A DNA stretch of 64,000 nucleotides from NCBI GenBank assembly GCA_011109175.1, contig RDEW01000005.1, positions 186,001 through 250,000 on the forward strand, given 5' to 3'. Position 1 is the first letter of the stretch; each line of letters starts with the position of its first letter. Positions 35,551 to 47,343 of the stretch are shown in pieces. Source of the stretch: Dicyema japonicum (Eukaryota; Dicyemida; Rhombozoa; Dicyemidae). The notes below the pieces were generated by a model. It made no database searches. It worked only from the letters and a program-made list of their open reading frames with translations, and was not told the DNA's origin. Position numbers and translations under genes: made by a program.

Positions 35551-36373
35551 GGCCACGACGAAGTGAAGAACTTAGGAGATGTCGAAAACTCAAACTCCTG
35601 AACAAAGGAATGATTTGGCAGGTGGACAAAGTATCCGGCTACAGATCCATCACAGCCCAAAAATTGGAAGAACTTGGAGGACCATCCATCAGAAGCTGCA
35701 CGTGTATGATTACTTAATTTATCTAGAGAAAGAAGATAAGATCCATGTTTGAATCTATTCCGGCCCAAAAATCGGAGAACTTGTACTTTGAAAAAATAAA
35801 TTTTTACATTATTTATTGCTCCGAGATTACTGGGTTAATAAAGAAAAAATATCACAAAACGACAAGAAAGAGAAAGATACAACTTGCATTTGAAATGGAT
35901 TCTGTAGAAGGTTATTATTAGAGAATTTTTTGCCATAAAATGCCATCTTTCAGGTAAGTTAATTTTTTAATGAAAATCAATTTATTACAGAAAAACGAGA
36001 AAACTATAATATAGCAGCCGTCCTGACTGCGTGGCTATTCCCCCTCAGGATAGCGAGCGAGATTCGCTCAAATAACCAACATCGCTCATGGGGCGCTCAT
36101 GGGGGGCTCATGATGGTGTAGAAATCGATGAGTTAAAATATAAAAATTTATTAAAAATGTTTTACCTTTACGAAGTTGTAGACCCTATTTTTGATTTTAA
36201 ATGCCATAATGCAATTAAACTTTGCCGTACTGGGGCCAAATATATTGAATATTTGTTTATCTTGGAAGCAGATCACTGACCCTACTGAACTGTATCTTTG
36301 AAAGAGGCCATTTTGAACTTCCTCCTGGGTACCTATCTCTAATTTCGTCGACGTGATCATGTCTGATTTCGTT
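35551..36373. other. Spacer, no gene supported
   Basis: Frames here are short and shifted relative to unit 1. The GC-richer stretch around 36015-36110 (GACTGCGTGGCTATTCCCCC) is conserved between units but shows no coding pattern. Confidence 0.35.
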
Positions 36374-36592
36374 TTATGCTTCCTGAAATGTTGAGTTTCT
36401 TATGTTTAGTTTGATGACGTAAGCTTTTCGTCTCTTGGCTCTGAATAGCCGTTCGATATATTTTGCTCCGCGATCAAGTTGAGTTACATCGTCCTTAACA
36501 TTGTTCGAAGCATTTTTCGGCGATTTTCCTTTTGATTTGATAAGCTTTGATTGAAAAGGTCGTAGTATGTATTTTATATAAACGCTTCGCAT
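36374..36592 (-). CDS. Unrecognised small basic protein, 72 aa
   Basis: Starts MRSVYIKYILRPFQSKLIKS, a basic, possibly organelle-targeting N-terminus. Continues KDDVTQLDRGAKYIERLF and RAKRRKAYVIKLN. It may continue beyond the stop through a short intron into a frame with EEVQNGLFQRYSS, but no convincing splice pair was found. The unit-1 copy is frameshifted. No family assigned. Confidence 0.3.
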   Translation of the reverse strand: MRSVYIKYILRPFQSKLIKSKGKSPKNASNNVKDDVTQLDRGAKYIERLFRAKRRKAYVIKLNIRNSTFQEA

Positions 36593-36599
36593 AATGTTT

Positions 36600-37285
36600 A
36601 AGTAACTCTCTGGAGATATGTCATACGTTCCCTTATGGAGTTAATAGCATTAATCTTCTCGGTCAATCATACAGGATACGAGATATGAACCTTTAGGTAA
36701 CTCCTCGGGAGATATGTGATATATTCGCTAAATATTTTAAGCATTTCACGAGAGCCATACTAATTATAGCATGTGCAGCAAAAGAAACAAGGTTAGATGT
36801 CATCCTTTTCCATGCTCCCCTGTTCCTACCAAAGGCTCTCATGTTGTCCAGGTCGTCGGCATTTTTAGATTTCTTTTGATATTGACCAGGTCTTTTTGTA
36901 AGACTATTGGCAGTGTTGTTCTAGGTCTTCCACGATTGCTGATTTCTTGACTAACATAGTATGTTTCAATAGATATGTTCGATGTGGATGTTAATTCCAT
37001 CCTCAGCACGTGTCCGAAGAGCTTCAATCGGGATTCTAGTACTTTTTAGCTGATAGGTCTAGTAATGCATCTCTTATATAAAGCATTTCTTGATATTCTC
37101 GTAGGCCATGTAGTTCCTGTTATTTTTATCAGCTGACCTCTGTGGAAAGAGTCTAGTTTTTCCATATCCGCTGATGAGGTCGCCCAAGTTCCAGCGTTAT
37201 ATAAAAGTACGGGTTTTATGAATGAGTCATATAATAGGATTCTCACTTTTTGATTGAGCCATAGATTCTTCAGTTTTATATAACG
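36600..37285 (-). mobile_element. RTE-like LINE C-terminus, unit-2 copy
   Basis: MRILLYDSFIKPVLLYNAG and LFGHVLRMELTSTS..NRGRPRTTLP, the usual end of RTE-type RT proteins. The rest of the element (16853-19887 in unit 1) is deleted at about 37286. Confidence 0.65.
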
Positions 37286-37289
37286 CAGG

Positions 37290-37625
37290 TCTGGATGGGT
37301 AAATACCCAATGAAGTCTTTGTGAGACCTCGCATTTCTTGGGAAGAAAGATGGAGATAAATGGAATTAAAAGACCAAATCTAACTTTTTGAATTCCTTTC
37401 TTCGTATAACGTCAGAATCATCCTGTATCGTGATTTTGAAGACTTTTTCGCTTCCCGGCCACGTATCTTGAAAATCATTTTCTGCTCGCAATAAGCGATC
37501 AAATAAGGTTCAACAGGGTTTGTGCGATCCAATGATCCCTGATGTTTCAACGACGACTAATTTAAAAATGAACTGCCTGCCGAGACTGTAGTACTTTTTA
37601 CGGGTCTCGGCATTTTCAGAGGCTG
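37290..37625 (-). mobile_element. R2-like tail fragment, unit-2 copy
   Basis: Matches 19890-20225. Confidence 0.45.
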
Positions 37626-38099
37626 ATCATGGATGAGCTTACAACACGACACTAAGCGATTGCATTTGAAAACTGAAGACAACCTGGCTCCATTTATAAA
37701 CCTCACAAAAAAGTCAAGTAAGCTGCCAGGTATTGTTTACGATCTTCTAATTGCCCAAGACCTTTTCGTGGCTATAACCAAGAAACCAGTAATCGGGTTT
37801 GAATTTTGAGTTTTTTCATCAAAGATAACATCACAGAAACAAAACTGGTAGACCTCTCATTAGATTCATTTGGATCTTTGCAATTTTGATGAGTTCTAGG
37901 TATTAGAGCCATCAAACGATACAAAACAAATGTGAACGAAGCACAAAGTTACCCCGGTTTCATAACGGTTCTAACGACTTTTTCTCCTTGTGATAAGCGA
38001 TCCAATGTGGTTCTGCAGAATCAGTGATCTGCTTCATATGAGTCCTGATGTTTCTCGGCGACTGACTCAAAGATGAACTGTCCACTGAGATGTTCATAT

Positions 38100-39480
38100 T
38101 TACTCTTCTTTAGCGTCTCGACCTTTTCCGGGTTAATTTCAGTCATAGGAAAATTGGAGGGAGAGGCTATCCACATAGGTGGGGTCCCAGGCAAGGTAGT
38201 TGTTCCGCCGACTCCAATTAGATAGGAAATCCGGACACCTCAAGTCCCCAAGCAAATCCTCCGTTGATTGCGGTGTGTCTTGGACTCCTTCCAGCACTCC
38301 TCCGACATGAAAGAGCGTGAAAACCTTTCGCGTCGACCATTCCTCCACATCTACAGTGATGTATCATGCAAAAATCCATTCCGAGGAGGAAAGAAACCCA
38401 ATCCTAGTCACGTCGTCATTCAATAGTGTCCCAAGTGAGTTGCATGTAATGCTCTGAGCCAGGCACCACTTACGATATGGATGCAAAAACCAGGCAAGCC
38501 AGACGATGCTGGTCAAGCTCAGGATCTTCGAGCATAAAAGATTATCCCATTCACGTTGGTTAGTAGCGTTCTTCGGGAATCTCACACTCTGTGCCTCCAG
38601 ACTTACCAAACCATGCATACCACTGTTCAGAGTCTGATCCATTAATGTAGCATGGGATCTGTCGTGTGAGACCACTGGAAGCATATGTCGAAGATAGAAA
38701 TTCCGGACGGACGAATTCTAGTAGTGAGCGTATTCCGATTCCTTTATAAGTTCAGTGGGGGTACTGATTGCTGATGCTGCACAATCAATGCACAAGGAAA
38801 AAAGTAGGGAACCAAGGGGGTCTCCTTGTTGGACTTCAGTCTCGGATTCGATGATGTTGTCCGATGATCTGAGTGCATGGAGAACCATATGAGAGTTTCA
38901 CCATTCTGCTAATTTCCGGGATCCTGGAAATGCTAGCTTCTATGATTATATTTCTGCGAATGTCCAGTTTGAATATTATAGCATTCGTGGTGTCTGGCAG
39001 ACTAAAACCAAAGTTCCGGATTGAGTTGATTACTGCCTCGTAGCCATGATGAATTCCAACCCCAAGTTGAGTAGGGTTCAGTTGGGGCTTAGAGTCTTGC
39101 TCGCTGCTCTGGCAGCAATTTTCGCCTTCAGGCGCTTGAATACGTTGCTTTGGTCCACCAAAAGGTTTTCTAAAGACGATCAGTTTGGATGCAAAAAGGA
39201 GTTCTCTGGCAAAGTCGGAATTATCAGCCCGAAGAATGCGTTCTGTAAGGGTCTTTATCCAATTAATGAAAAAGTTCCCCATATCAGCGGTTGTGGCAGG
39301 AGTAAAGTCTTTCATATGGCTCGGACGTAGGCCATTCAAGCCAGCACTGCAGTTTCCTGTGGAGGATGAAATAGCAGATCTTACATCACTTGTGGTGGTT
39401 ACCAAATGTGGAATGTCATTCCTAATTTTAGTTTCGTGTAGATGCGACGGGGCGGATGGGTGTTTTTAGACGGTAAGCTC
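38100..39480 (-). mobile_element. R2-like retroelement with nuclease tail, unit-2 copy
   Basis: The 189-codon frame at 38836-39405 holds VRSAISSSTGNCSAGLNGLR and LNPTQLGVGIHHGYEAV. A following frame has DDVTRIGFLSSSEW, and 38139-38348 gives the tail with WDPTYVDSLSLQ. The site of the bHLH insertion in unit 1 is empty here (38427-38460). Confidence 0.7.
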
Positions 39481-40209
39481 GGGTTTTCGTTAGTTGGTAA
39501 AAGAACCTTGTCGTTGCTGGAGAGCGAGCCCAGTGTTTCCCGAATGTCCCCAACTATGATATTCTTATTACTTTTTGTGTAGATCCCATTTGTCTTTCTT
39601 GATCATACACACCGACCTTGGGATCCTGAGTGAAACAAGCTGGTTCAAACAACGTAGGCATTCATCCGTGTAGAGAGTCCAGGACAAGCCCAGAGGAGGG
39701 ATCCTTCAGCCCACTGTGATTCCCAAGACATGAGGGCATGACCACTTTAGCAGAAGTACTTCTTGTTAGCTTCTAGTACCCAACGTGTCCAAAATTTGGG
39801 AAATAGGAACATTTTATACCGAATTTCCTCTTATTTGCTATGGAACAGATAAGACAGAGAAAAACATGTGGCAAGTAAAGTTTATTACGTCCACTTTCAG
39901 TTCATTGTCGTTCTTTCTGGAAGTGAAGTTCACCATTTTAATCGAGACTCAAAAAGCGTATCACTAGAACAACATTAGTTAATTGGTGGTTGAAGTGGTG
40001 ACGCACTTCTATTGACCAGAATGCCTATTCGGCTTTTGGTGGATAAAAGAATTTATTTTTATGAGCATGGATAAAGGAATGTGGTCAGGATACAGTAGAT
40101 TTTATGAACAAGGGAAGCGGGTCCATGGTTTAAATTCCACAGCAAACGAATGATTCTTAAAGTAAAAACCATTCAGGAAAAAATAGAAAAGAAAAAAAGT
40201 AAAGATAAA

Positions 40210-40797
40210 TTATTTCGATTTATGGCCAGTCTTCTTATCGACAAACACATACTCATCCATTTCACCATCGACTGGCATGACAAAAAAGTCGTTATTATCA
40301 GTGAAATGGGAGTCTGAAGATTCCTCAGGATGTTTTGGGTCATTTTTTTGAGAAAATCCAGTGTAGGGACCTAAATTATCGAAGGAGGTTAGTAATAGCT
40401 CATTCATTGTGACAACACAAAAATCTAATACTTCATCGTCGAATTTTGGTATTTCTCTATTGGCTAGCATTTTTTCTATAATAATACCACGTGACCAACC
40501 TTGATGCATAAGAAACTCAAGTTTTGCTAGATATTCTGCGTTGTATTCTTTCAGTTTCTGAGAAGATGTACGCAGATAATTGATGTATTTGATAGAATTG
40601 CCCAGTATCAGTCTACGTGAAGGCTTGATGTGAGATATTTCGGAAACCTTATTTTTGTCGGTGGGAAGTAGTTTAAACATTTTTTTGAAACTGGCTGACA
40701 AGATTTGTGAATTCTTTCTTTGCCTTGAGTTTTTGACTTCATTAGCTGTCAAGAATTTATCTTCAGAATTGCTATCGTCCTGGTTTGGGTTTATCAT
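40210..40797 (-). CDS. TAL/SCL-like bHLH transcription factor, unit-2 copy
   Basis: Intact 195-residue frame, orthologous by position to the gene at 23821. Same bHLH (residues about 23-76). Differences from it include NAEYLAK for NADYLAK and MHQGWSRG for MQQGWSRG. Flanks on both sides match unit 1 for more than 1 kb, so the regulatory region was duplicated too. Confidence 0.88.
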   Translation of the reverse strand: MINPNQDDSNSEDKFLTANEVKNSRQRKNSQILSASFKKMFKLLPTDKNKVSEISHIKPSRRLILGNSIKYINYLRTSSQKLKEYNAEYLAKLEFLMHQGWSRGIIIEKMLANREIPKFDDEVLDFCVVTMNELLLTSFDNLGPYTGFSQKNDPKHPEESSDSHFTDNNDFFVMPVDGEMDEYVFVDKKTGHKSK

Positions 40798-41215
40798 TAA
40801 GCTCTAAATTACATCAAATAATATAATGATGCAACCGGTTCACCAATTATACTATTTTTATCAAATTAATTAAATCCTTTATATTTACTAACAAATACAA
40901 AATATTTACAACAAAGTAATGTTTTCTTTATTTACTTATTTATTAACACCAAGCTTAGGTGTAACACAATCTTTGGTGTAAGGCTAAAATTAAAAAAAAT
41001 GGCATTATATGACATCTCAATTTCGAAAAATGGCATTTATGGCATCTAAAAATGAATTACCTTTTTCCATCCAACATTGTCGGGAGCGCGGTAGACACAC
41101 TGTATGCCATAAAAAACAATGAGGGCAAAGGTGAAAAAAATAAGAAGCGCTACGCGATCAATTCACGTTCTACCTCATTGTTGTTGAGACAACTGGAGGA
41201 ATAAATGGAAGTAAC

Positions 41216-41340
41216 TAAAGAAACTTGGAAGCCTAGCTACACTAAAAGCCACGACGCACGTAATACTCGGTGGCTTCTCCGATTGACCTCTGTTGCGATC
41301 CCGAGAGGCAACTGAAATCGATTATGTTGACGGGACAACA
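41216..41340 (+). repeat. Dispersed repeat family W, unit-2 copy
   Basis: Matches 24830. Confidence 0.45.
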
Positions 41341-42325
41341 TTTGATTGATTTATTTTTGTGTGTTATTGATTACAAATTATAAAACTATTATGTAATTTT
41401 TAAATTATATTTATGAAAATTTTTCTCTTTCTCGAGATTTTTGAGCGTTTCGTGTAATTTTGTAAGTCAATAGTGCAAGTTATAGTATAATTAGATAAAC
41501 CTTGATAGAGAAAATTATTTTATTTTTAACTACAAAAACATTGAACTAGTTCTTTTCATTCGGAATTGAAAACCAACTATATAAGCCAACTCCATTTTTT
41601 AGGCGATACGATGCGGATCAACGTGGTCAGTGATCTGCTTCCATGATAAACAAACATATTCTTCAATATGCTCGGCACCAGTACGAAAAAGTTTATCAGG
41701 CTGATAGCGCAGCTTGCAGGACTGCAGAAGATAGATCCTAGAATAACACGAAACTTTTATGTGCTTCCGATAATTAAAAAGAATTAGACTCAGAAATTCA
41801 GGAGCCACAATTAACAATAAAATTTCAAAAATATATTTTTTACCTCTTCTAACTCGGAAATCACTCCCACGTGCTCCTAAGCATGATTTGACGGCAGAAA
41901 AACAAGTTACGTTTCATTTTATTTAATGATTCGATCTTTTATAAGTCGGGGAAATAGAATTATGCTGTTGGGATACACTAAGCATTAATAATTTTAGAAG
42001 ATAAAGACATTTTTCGCAATAAAAGTACATCACTGCTCAATCTTTGCAGTACTGAATCTGCCACTGCAGAGCTCCGCCAAGTATGGCCAACCATTCCAGG
42101 CATTCGAGATAGCCTGCTACGTACCTGCAGGACTACCTGCCTCGCCCATCTGCCACAACGCTTTCGGATATGGCAAGAATTACATTCATACCATCAGGTA
42201 ACGCAAGTGACCCTTCTTCTTTTTTCCTTTCAACGTTTTTGCCAACTCGAGAGAGTTTTAACGGCACCGAATTTGAAAGCACGTTGCATGTTTTTTTGTT
42301 TGTTAAATAAAGTGGGCTTGTTGTA

Positions 42326-42789
42326 ATGAGTAATCTTTTTGACGAGGATGAGTATTCATTGACTTAAAATTATTAGTTTTGATGACGAGGATAACGATTT
42401 GATCGAAGATGACATGGAAATTGAAAAGACCATTGACATCGATGCTACCCAGGACGTCGAACTACTAGAAGATAACAAAGACAGGGCAGTCCCTAGTATG
42501 CAGAGAACCACTACGCCATTCATGACAAAATATGAGCGTGCTTGTATTATTGGGACACATGCACAACAAATAGCGTACTTAATCATCATTGTAACTTAAA
42601 ATGTGTGCCCCAATCCTGAGTGAAATTGGATCTGAGATCGACCCGATTAAGATTGCCATTAAAGAGCTCAAGTAATATTACTGCCTTTAATAAAGGGAAA
42701 AGAAGATCTCTTTGATTGTAAGAAGATATTTACCAGACGGCAGTTATGAGGATTGGCCATGTGACCAGTTGATTGTCACTGACATTTAA
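42326..42789 (+). pseudogene. POLR2F: RPB6, unit-2 copy, splice acceptor lost
   Basis: Same exon plan as 25947-26410: exons 42326-42351, 42377-42574, 42600-42671 and 42696-42789. Here the coding sequence has no stop: MTKYERACIIGTHAQQIA keeps the tyrosine at codon 61. The acceptor of intron 2 ends AA (42598-42599) instead of AG, and that intron has no other AG. If it is retained, translation stops within it after about 80 residues and loses [16 protein letters not shown]. Two conserved arginines are changed (to C and H). It could still work if an AA acceptor is tolerated or the base call is wrong. Confidence 0.8.
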
Positions 42790-43524
42790 TGTTTTTTTAA
42801 TCATAAATTTTGTATGATTATCTTTATGTGTAACTTACATGACTTGGTGGTGTCCTTGGTACTTCTGGTTGTGGAGGTGGAGTCCCACCGTCTCAATTAT
42901 TCCTATTTATTAGCTGTCTTTTAATGACCCCGGATATACCCGAGATTAGTTTATTTAGTTCCCCAATCTGAGTGGGATGAATTCTTTCCCAGAATCAAAT
43001 CCTTTTCAGGTATCCATCATTATTGGGACTCCTCTACTGGTGTAAGGAAGAAGGGGATTATTGAATGTCGTCCATGCACTGGGGTTCTTCTGAGTTAGTG
43101 GATCCTATGACTCTTCTAGGAATAGAAGGTAAAGAACATAATATCCTTTGACCAAGTATGTAGCAGTGTGGGAATCGAAAACAGTTAAATGCGATCGACA
43201 GAATAGCCACTACGTGGTCTTTCAAGTTGTTTCTTCTGATAATTTTTCAGAAATAGTAGTTACCGAAGAGAAATTCCATAAGATTGATTAACCAGTCTGA
43301 GAATATTGAGGCATTTGGACCAAACATCCTGAATTGTGTCTCTATTTACAATTTTATAAGCTCCAGCTTTGGTAGATGCGGGCTTTCGCTTCCCAACTGG
43401 TCACTATCCAACGCGAAACTTAAGAAAGCTCAGGATCCCGGGGTTCTAAATAAATAATAGGACTCAGTAAACTCAATATTAAAATTCTGGATACCAATTT
43501 TATTTAAACTAAAAAACTAACAGT

Positions 43525-43985
43525 TAGCAAGTGCTGGCTGCTCTCATAATTGAAAACGCATTTCTCCTGACGATTTGCAAAGAAATGCGCTCAATGAGCC
43601 AGCTCCTTTCTCTCCTATCGTTTTTCTTTTTCGCGATGAACGAGCCGATCCTGCTTAGCAGGGTCAGTGACCTGCTTCCAATGATTCCTGTCGTTTCGAC
43701 TGCTACTGGTTCGAAGGTGAATTGTCCTCCAAGACATGCGTATTTTTTATCTTTATGGTCTCATCCTTCTCCGAAGCAGAGCCTGGGTCAGTTGCTGTAG
43801 TTGAAAGGTTGGATGAGAAAGGTTATCGACACAGGTGGCGTCCTAGGCAAGATATTTACCACTCTCCCATGGGAAAAGAGTGGTACCGTCCGGGTTGGCT
43901 TGAGCGAGTCCAAACGGCTCCAATTGGACAGGAAATCCGCAGTCTCAAGTCCCCACCAATAACTCCATTGATTCTGGATACCTGA
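43525..43985 (-). mobile_element. R2-like nuclease tail fragment, unit-2 copy
   Basis: Matches 27085-27510, with frameshifts. Confidence 0.5.
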
Positions 43986-44204
43986 AGTGGTAACCTACGA
44001 TTATTGACCTGAATAGCTAGTCAGCTTTTGGTGGATAAAAGCCCTAATTCTTTGTGAGCATGGATGAGGTGAGTAGTCAGGATACATTAGATTTTATGAA
44101 CAAGGGAAGCGTCGGATGCACGTATGTTTAAATTCCACCATCAAAAGAATGATTCTTAAAGTAAAAAAGGCCATTCAGAGAAAAAATAGAAAAGTAAAGA
44201 TAAA

Positions 44205-44791
44205 TTATTTCGATTTATGTCCAGTCTTCTTATCGAAAAACACATACTCATCCTTATCACCATCGATTGACCTGACAAACAAGTTGTCATTATCACTGGT
44301 ATGGGAGTCAGAAGATTCCTCAGCATGTGTTGGGTCATTTTCAGAAAATCCAGTGTAGGGATCAAATTTATCTAATGAGATTTTCGACAGATCATTCATT
44401 ATGTAAACACAGAGATCTAATACATTTTGTCGAATTCGGATATTTCTCTATTGGCTAGCATTTTTTCTATAATAATAATACCACGTGACCAACCTTGATG
44501 CATAAGAAACTCAAGTTTTGGTTGATAGTCTGCATAGTATTCTTTCAGTTTCTGAGAACTTGTACGCAGGTAATTAATGTAATCGATAGATTTGAGTATT
44601 ATCCGATCACGTGGAAGCTTGATTTGAGATATTTCGGAAACCTTATTTTTGTCGGTGGGAAGTATTTCAAACAGTTTTTTGAAACTGGCTGACATGAGTA
44701 CTGTTCGCTTTTTTTGCATTAAATTTCTGACATTACGAACTCTCAATAATTTATCTTTAGAATTGCTATCTTCCTGGTTTGGGTTTTCCAT
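44205..44791 (-). CDS. Divergent TAL-like bHLH paralogue, one-base frameshift
   Basis: Two abutting frames cover the same protein plan. The N-terminal 124 codons run MENPNQEDSNSKDKLLRV with bHLH pieces RTVLMSASFKKLFEILPTDK and RIILKSIDYINYL. The C-terminal part runs MNDLSKISLDKFDPYTGF to KKTGHKSK. They separate where TTTTGTCGAATTC has one T fewer than the truncated unit-1 copy (TTTTGTTCGAATTC). So this is either a pseudogene or a base error. It differs from the other three genes throughout and is the oldest paralogue of the cluster. It marks the right end of the duplication. Confidence 0.75.
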
Positions 44792-44799
44792 TAAGCTCT

Positions 44800-45540
44800 A
44801 AATTACACAAAAATTATGCAACCGGTTTACAAATTTTATTATTTTTATCAAATTAATTAAATCTTTTATTTTTACTAACAAATACAAAATATTTACAATA
44901 AAAGTTATAAATTTACAACAAAGTATTATTTATGAAAGGTGATTAAAATGGTCAAGAAAAGTCGGATTGTCCTTACATTTTTCACTCAACAATCTTAAGC
45001 TGGAATCCTTCACAACATATTGACCACGTGACACGCGCTAATTTCATTTGGGTAGGAAAAAGTATGTACAATGAAGGGAACTAAAATCACCTAAGGCAGT
45101 CATGTTGCAAGAGAATAGTACGTGACGAACCGCCTCAGGTAAGTTTCCCGACTGTATGTGATTTATGAAAGAAGTGACACCGATGGTCAGCTTTACGGAT
45201 CTCTAGCAGACAGAGAAGTCGAGTCTATTAGATTGCAGTAGATTTGCATGTTTTCACATGAGACGTTTCTTACACAAAACATGTTTGTCTGAGCTGTCTG
45301 AATATGGTTATGTGTTTGTCTCATTTGCTGCTGAGACATCAAGAATCCGTCAGATCGGCTCAATTATTCAAAGGATTACCAAGGATACACGTAAGAATGA
45401 TGGCTTTGAGAGCATTCTAGATAACTTTTGTCAAAAGAAAAAGACCGGCGATTCAAGCTCCATATATTAATTTAATAAACTAATCAAAGTCATTTAAGAA
45501 TAAGATAAAAAAACTGTTATTATTTTCAAAATAAAAAAGA
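44800..45540. other. No gene recognised
   Basis: A 70-codon frame at 45258-45470 (MRRFLHKTCLSELSEYGYVF) matches no family I know and has no repeat in the window. The rest is AT-rich. Confidence 0.35.
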
Positions 45541-46440
45541 ACTTCTTACGGTCGTATGCCTTGGTATATCTAAGGCTTTTGATAGTGTTTGACATGTAGG
45601 TCTTTACAGACACTACAGAAGTTTAATACTAAGAGTATGGCTTCTATGATTAAGAGAATTTCTTTCTGGAAGAAAGTCGTTTATATGCATGGAAATCAAA
45701 TTTTAAAGATATTTTATTAAGAAGAGGGGTTTCAGGGATCTGTCCTTAGTCCACTTATTCAGAATTGTGTTACGAGTGAATTATTATTATTATTTTTGAA
45801 AAGCGCAACTAAAAAATAGTTATCTCCTTGTCGCTTTTGTATCACCATTGAAAATCAATATTAGATTTTTTCACACTCTACTTGAGAAGGCGATTTTTCA
45901 AAGGACATCTAGATCGTTTTTTGGTTGAGGTGATGACGTTTCCTTAGAACTTAGTGCTGGTAATGTCTAAAAAACTCTATGGAAGAAAAAAATTTAAACT
46001 TAAAATCGAATTTTATGCAGATGATATATTGACTTTAGATCTGATTAAAAGCAAATTTTTATCTTGGAAAAGATTTTCGGCGAATATTTAAAAAAATAGA
46101 AAAATGGTGCCGGTATAGATTTTTATCTTTATCTATGGAAAATGTGCGGTTTCTTGGATTGGGAAGAATAAGAGAATTAATGACTGTTAATACGGGACAA
46201 ATCAAGATCCTGGATTGTCTGAAGTACCTCGGAGCATGTGTTGATCAGACGGGATTTTCTTTATGGATATTTAACGACTATTGTATTCTTGATTTATGGT
46301 TTTCAAGGATATCAAAGCAACGAGGAACCTGTTGAATTATTGGCTACATCTACAAGATATGCTATCAAATTGGCTAATCGAATTTATTTAAAATTGAAAA
46401 CGAAAATACAAAAAAAGAAGCATTAAGGAAATATTAAACC
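45540..46440 (+). mobile_element. Decayed LINE reverse transcriptase
   Basis: Across frames: VCLGISKAFDSV (RT palm motif), FLSGRKSFICM, GFQGSVLSPLIQNC, EFYADDILTLD (catalytic YADD near 46015) and ILDCLKYLGACVDQ. The motifs are in the right order but stops intervene everywhere. Confidence 0.6.
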
Positions 46441-47343
46441 TCTTGGATATACTTAATTCATAAGGGATGTAATAGAGTGTCATCAGCGAAAAAAAGAAAT
46501 AAGGTGTCTCATCAATTGAACCTCTAGACGTACTTTAAACTCAAAATGTCCATCTTATTGTTAAGATATTTATTTGTTAACGCCGTGAGCCACAAAAAAA
46601 AGAATGAGGATTATTTCTAATTAAGTGAATTCTGGTATCCATGCCTTGCTCCCCCCTACGGTTTGCATTTGAATCGTGGATTAATTTTCATAAATGAGTT
46701 TTAGGAGAAGGTTCAAGATAAGATCGACTTTAGAACCAAGTTGAGAACCAAGAGGGTCTTTTTGGTTGGGATCGGAGAATTCTCATTTATGTGATTTTAC
46801 CGGTGAAACTTAGATTATTTATCGGGGAACAAAAACTCACCAGGTTTAATGTATCTTGCACAGTTCGTATAGCCGTTTGTTCTCTAGTTCTTTGCAACCA
46901 TAAAAAAGGATGGTGTTTGAGGCTCATTTATTTATCCTCGGTCCCTTCAAGTTGAGGAAACTGGTGGCTAACAGAAAAGTAACTATCAAAATCGGACGCT
47001 CATAAACAACCATCGGGTGTATTTGGTATGGCGCATAACTCGAACCAGGATCAGGATAAAAAAGAGGTACCCTGTATTGTGGTCGTCTAGAAGTCAGAAA
47101 AGGCATAGCAATGTAGCTGATCGCCAGATTTTATCCGCCTCTGATGCGGCGTTTGGAGGATCTGGAGTGAGAGAGTGGTCAAGGAATAGGTTAAACAGGT
47201 TAAACAATGTTAATAATTAACTCAGACCTGGCTACATTGGAGGCCGGCTGTTAAGTTAAGTTAGTTAAGATATATAAATACTAAAATAAATTAATTCCAC
47301 GTTTTAATTAATTAATTTTGAAAATTGAATTATTTTGTGTGTC
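46441..47343. other. Repeat debris, no host gene
   Basis: A frame at 47017-47220 contains AFGGSGVREWSRN, which resembles the G.FG.GERN.NG part of an RTE endonuclease. The rest is not recognised. Confidence 0.3.

Larger units (their letters stand above)
28088..44540 (+). repeat. Tandem segmental duplication, unit 2 (about 16.5 kb after deletions)
   Basis: Collinear with unit 1 from AAAAACGAACG onward. Missing blocks explain the smaller size (see unit 1). At 31840 a deletion joins AAAAACGA to TAACATTCC. At 33062 and 37286 similar clean joins occur. Unit 2 runs on into the intact bHLH gene at 44205-44791, which is the ancestral right boundary. Confidence 0.93.
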
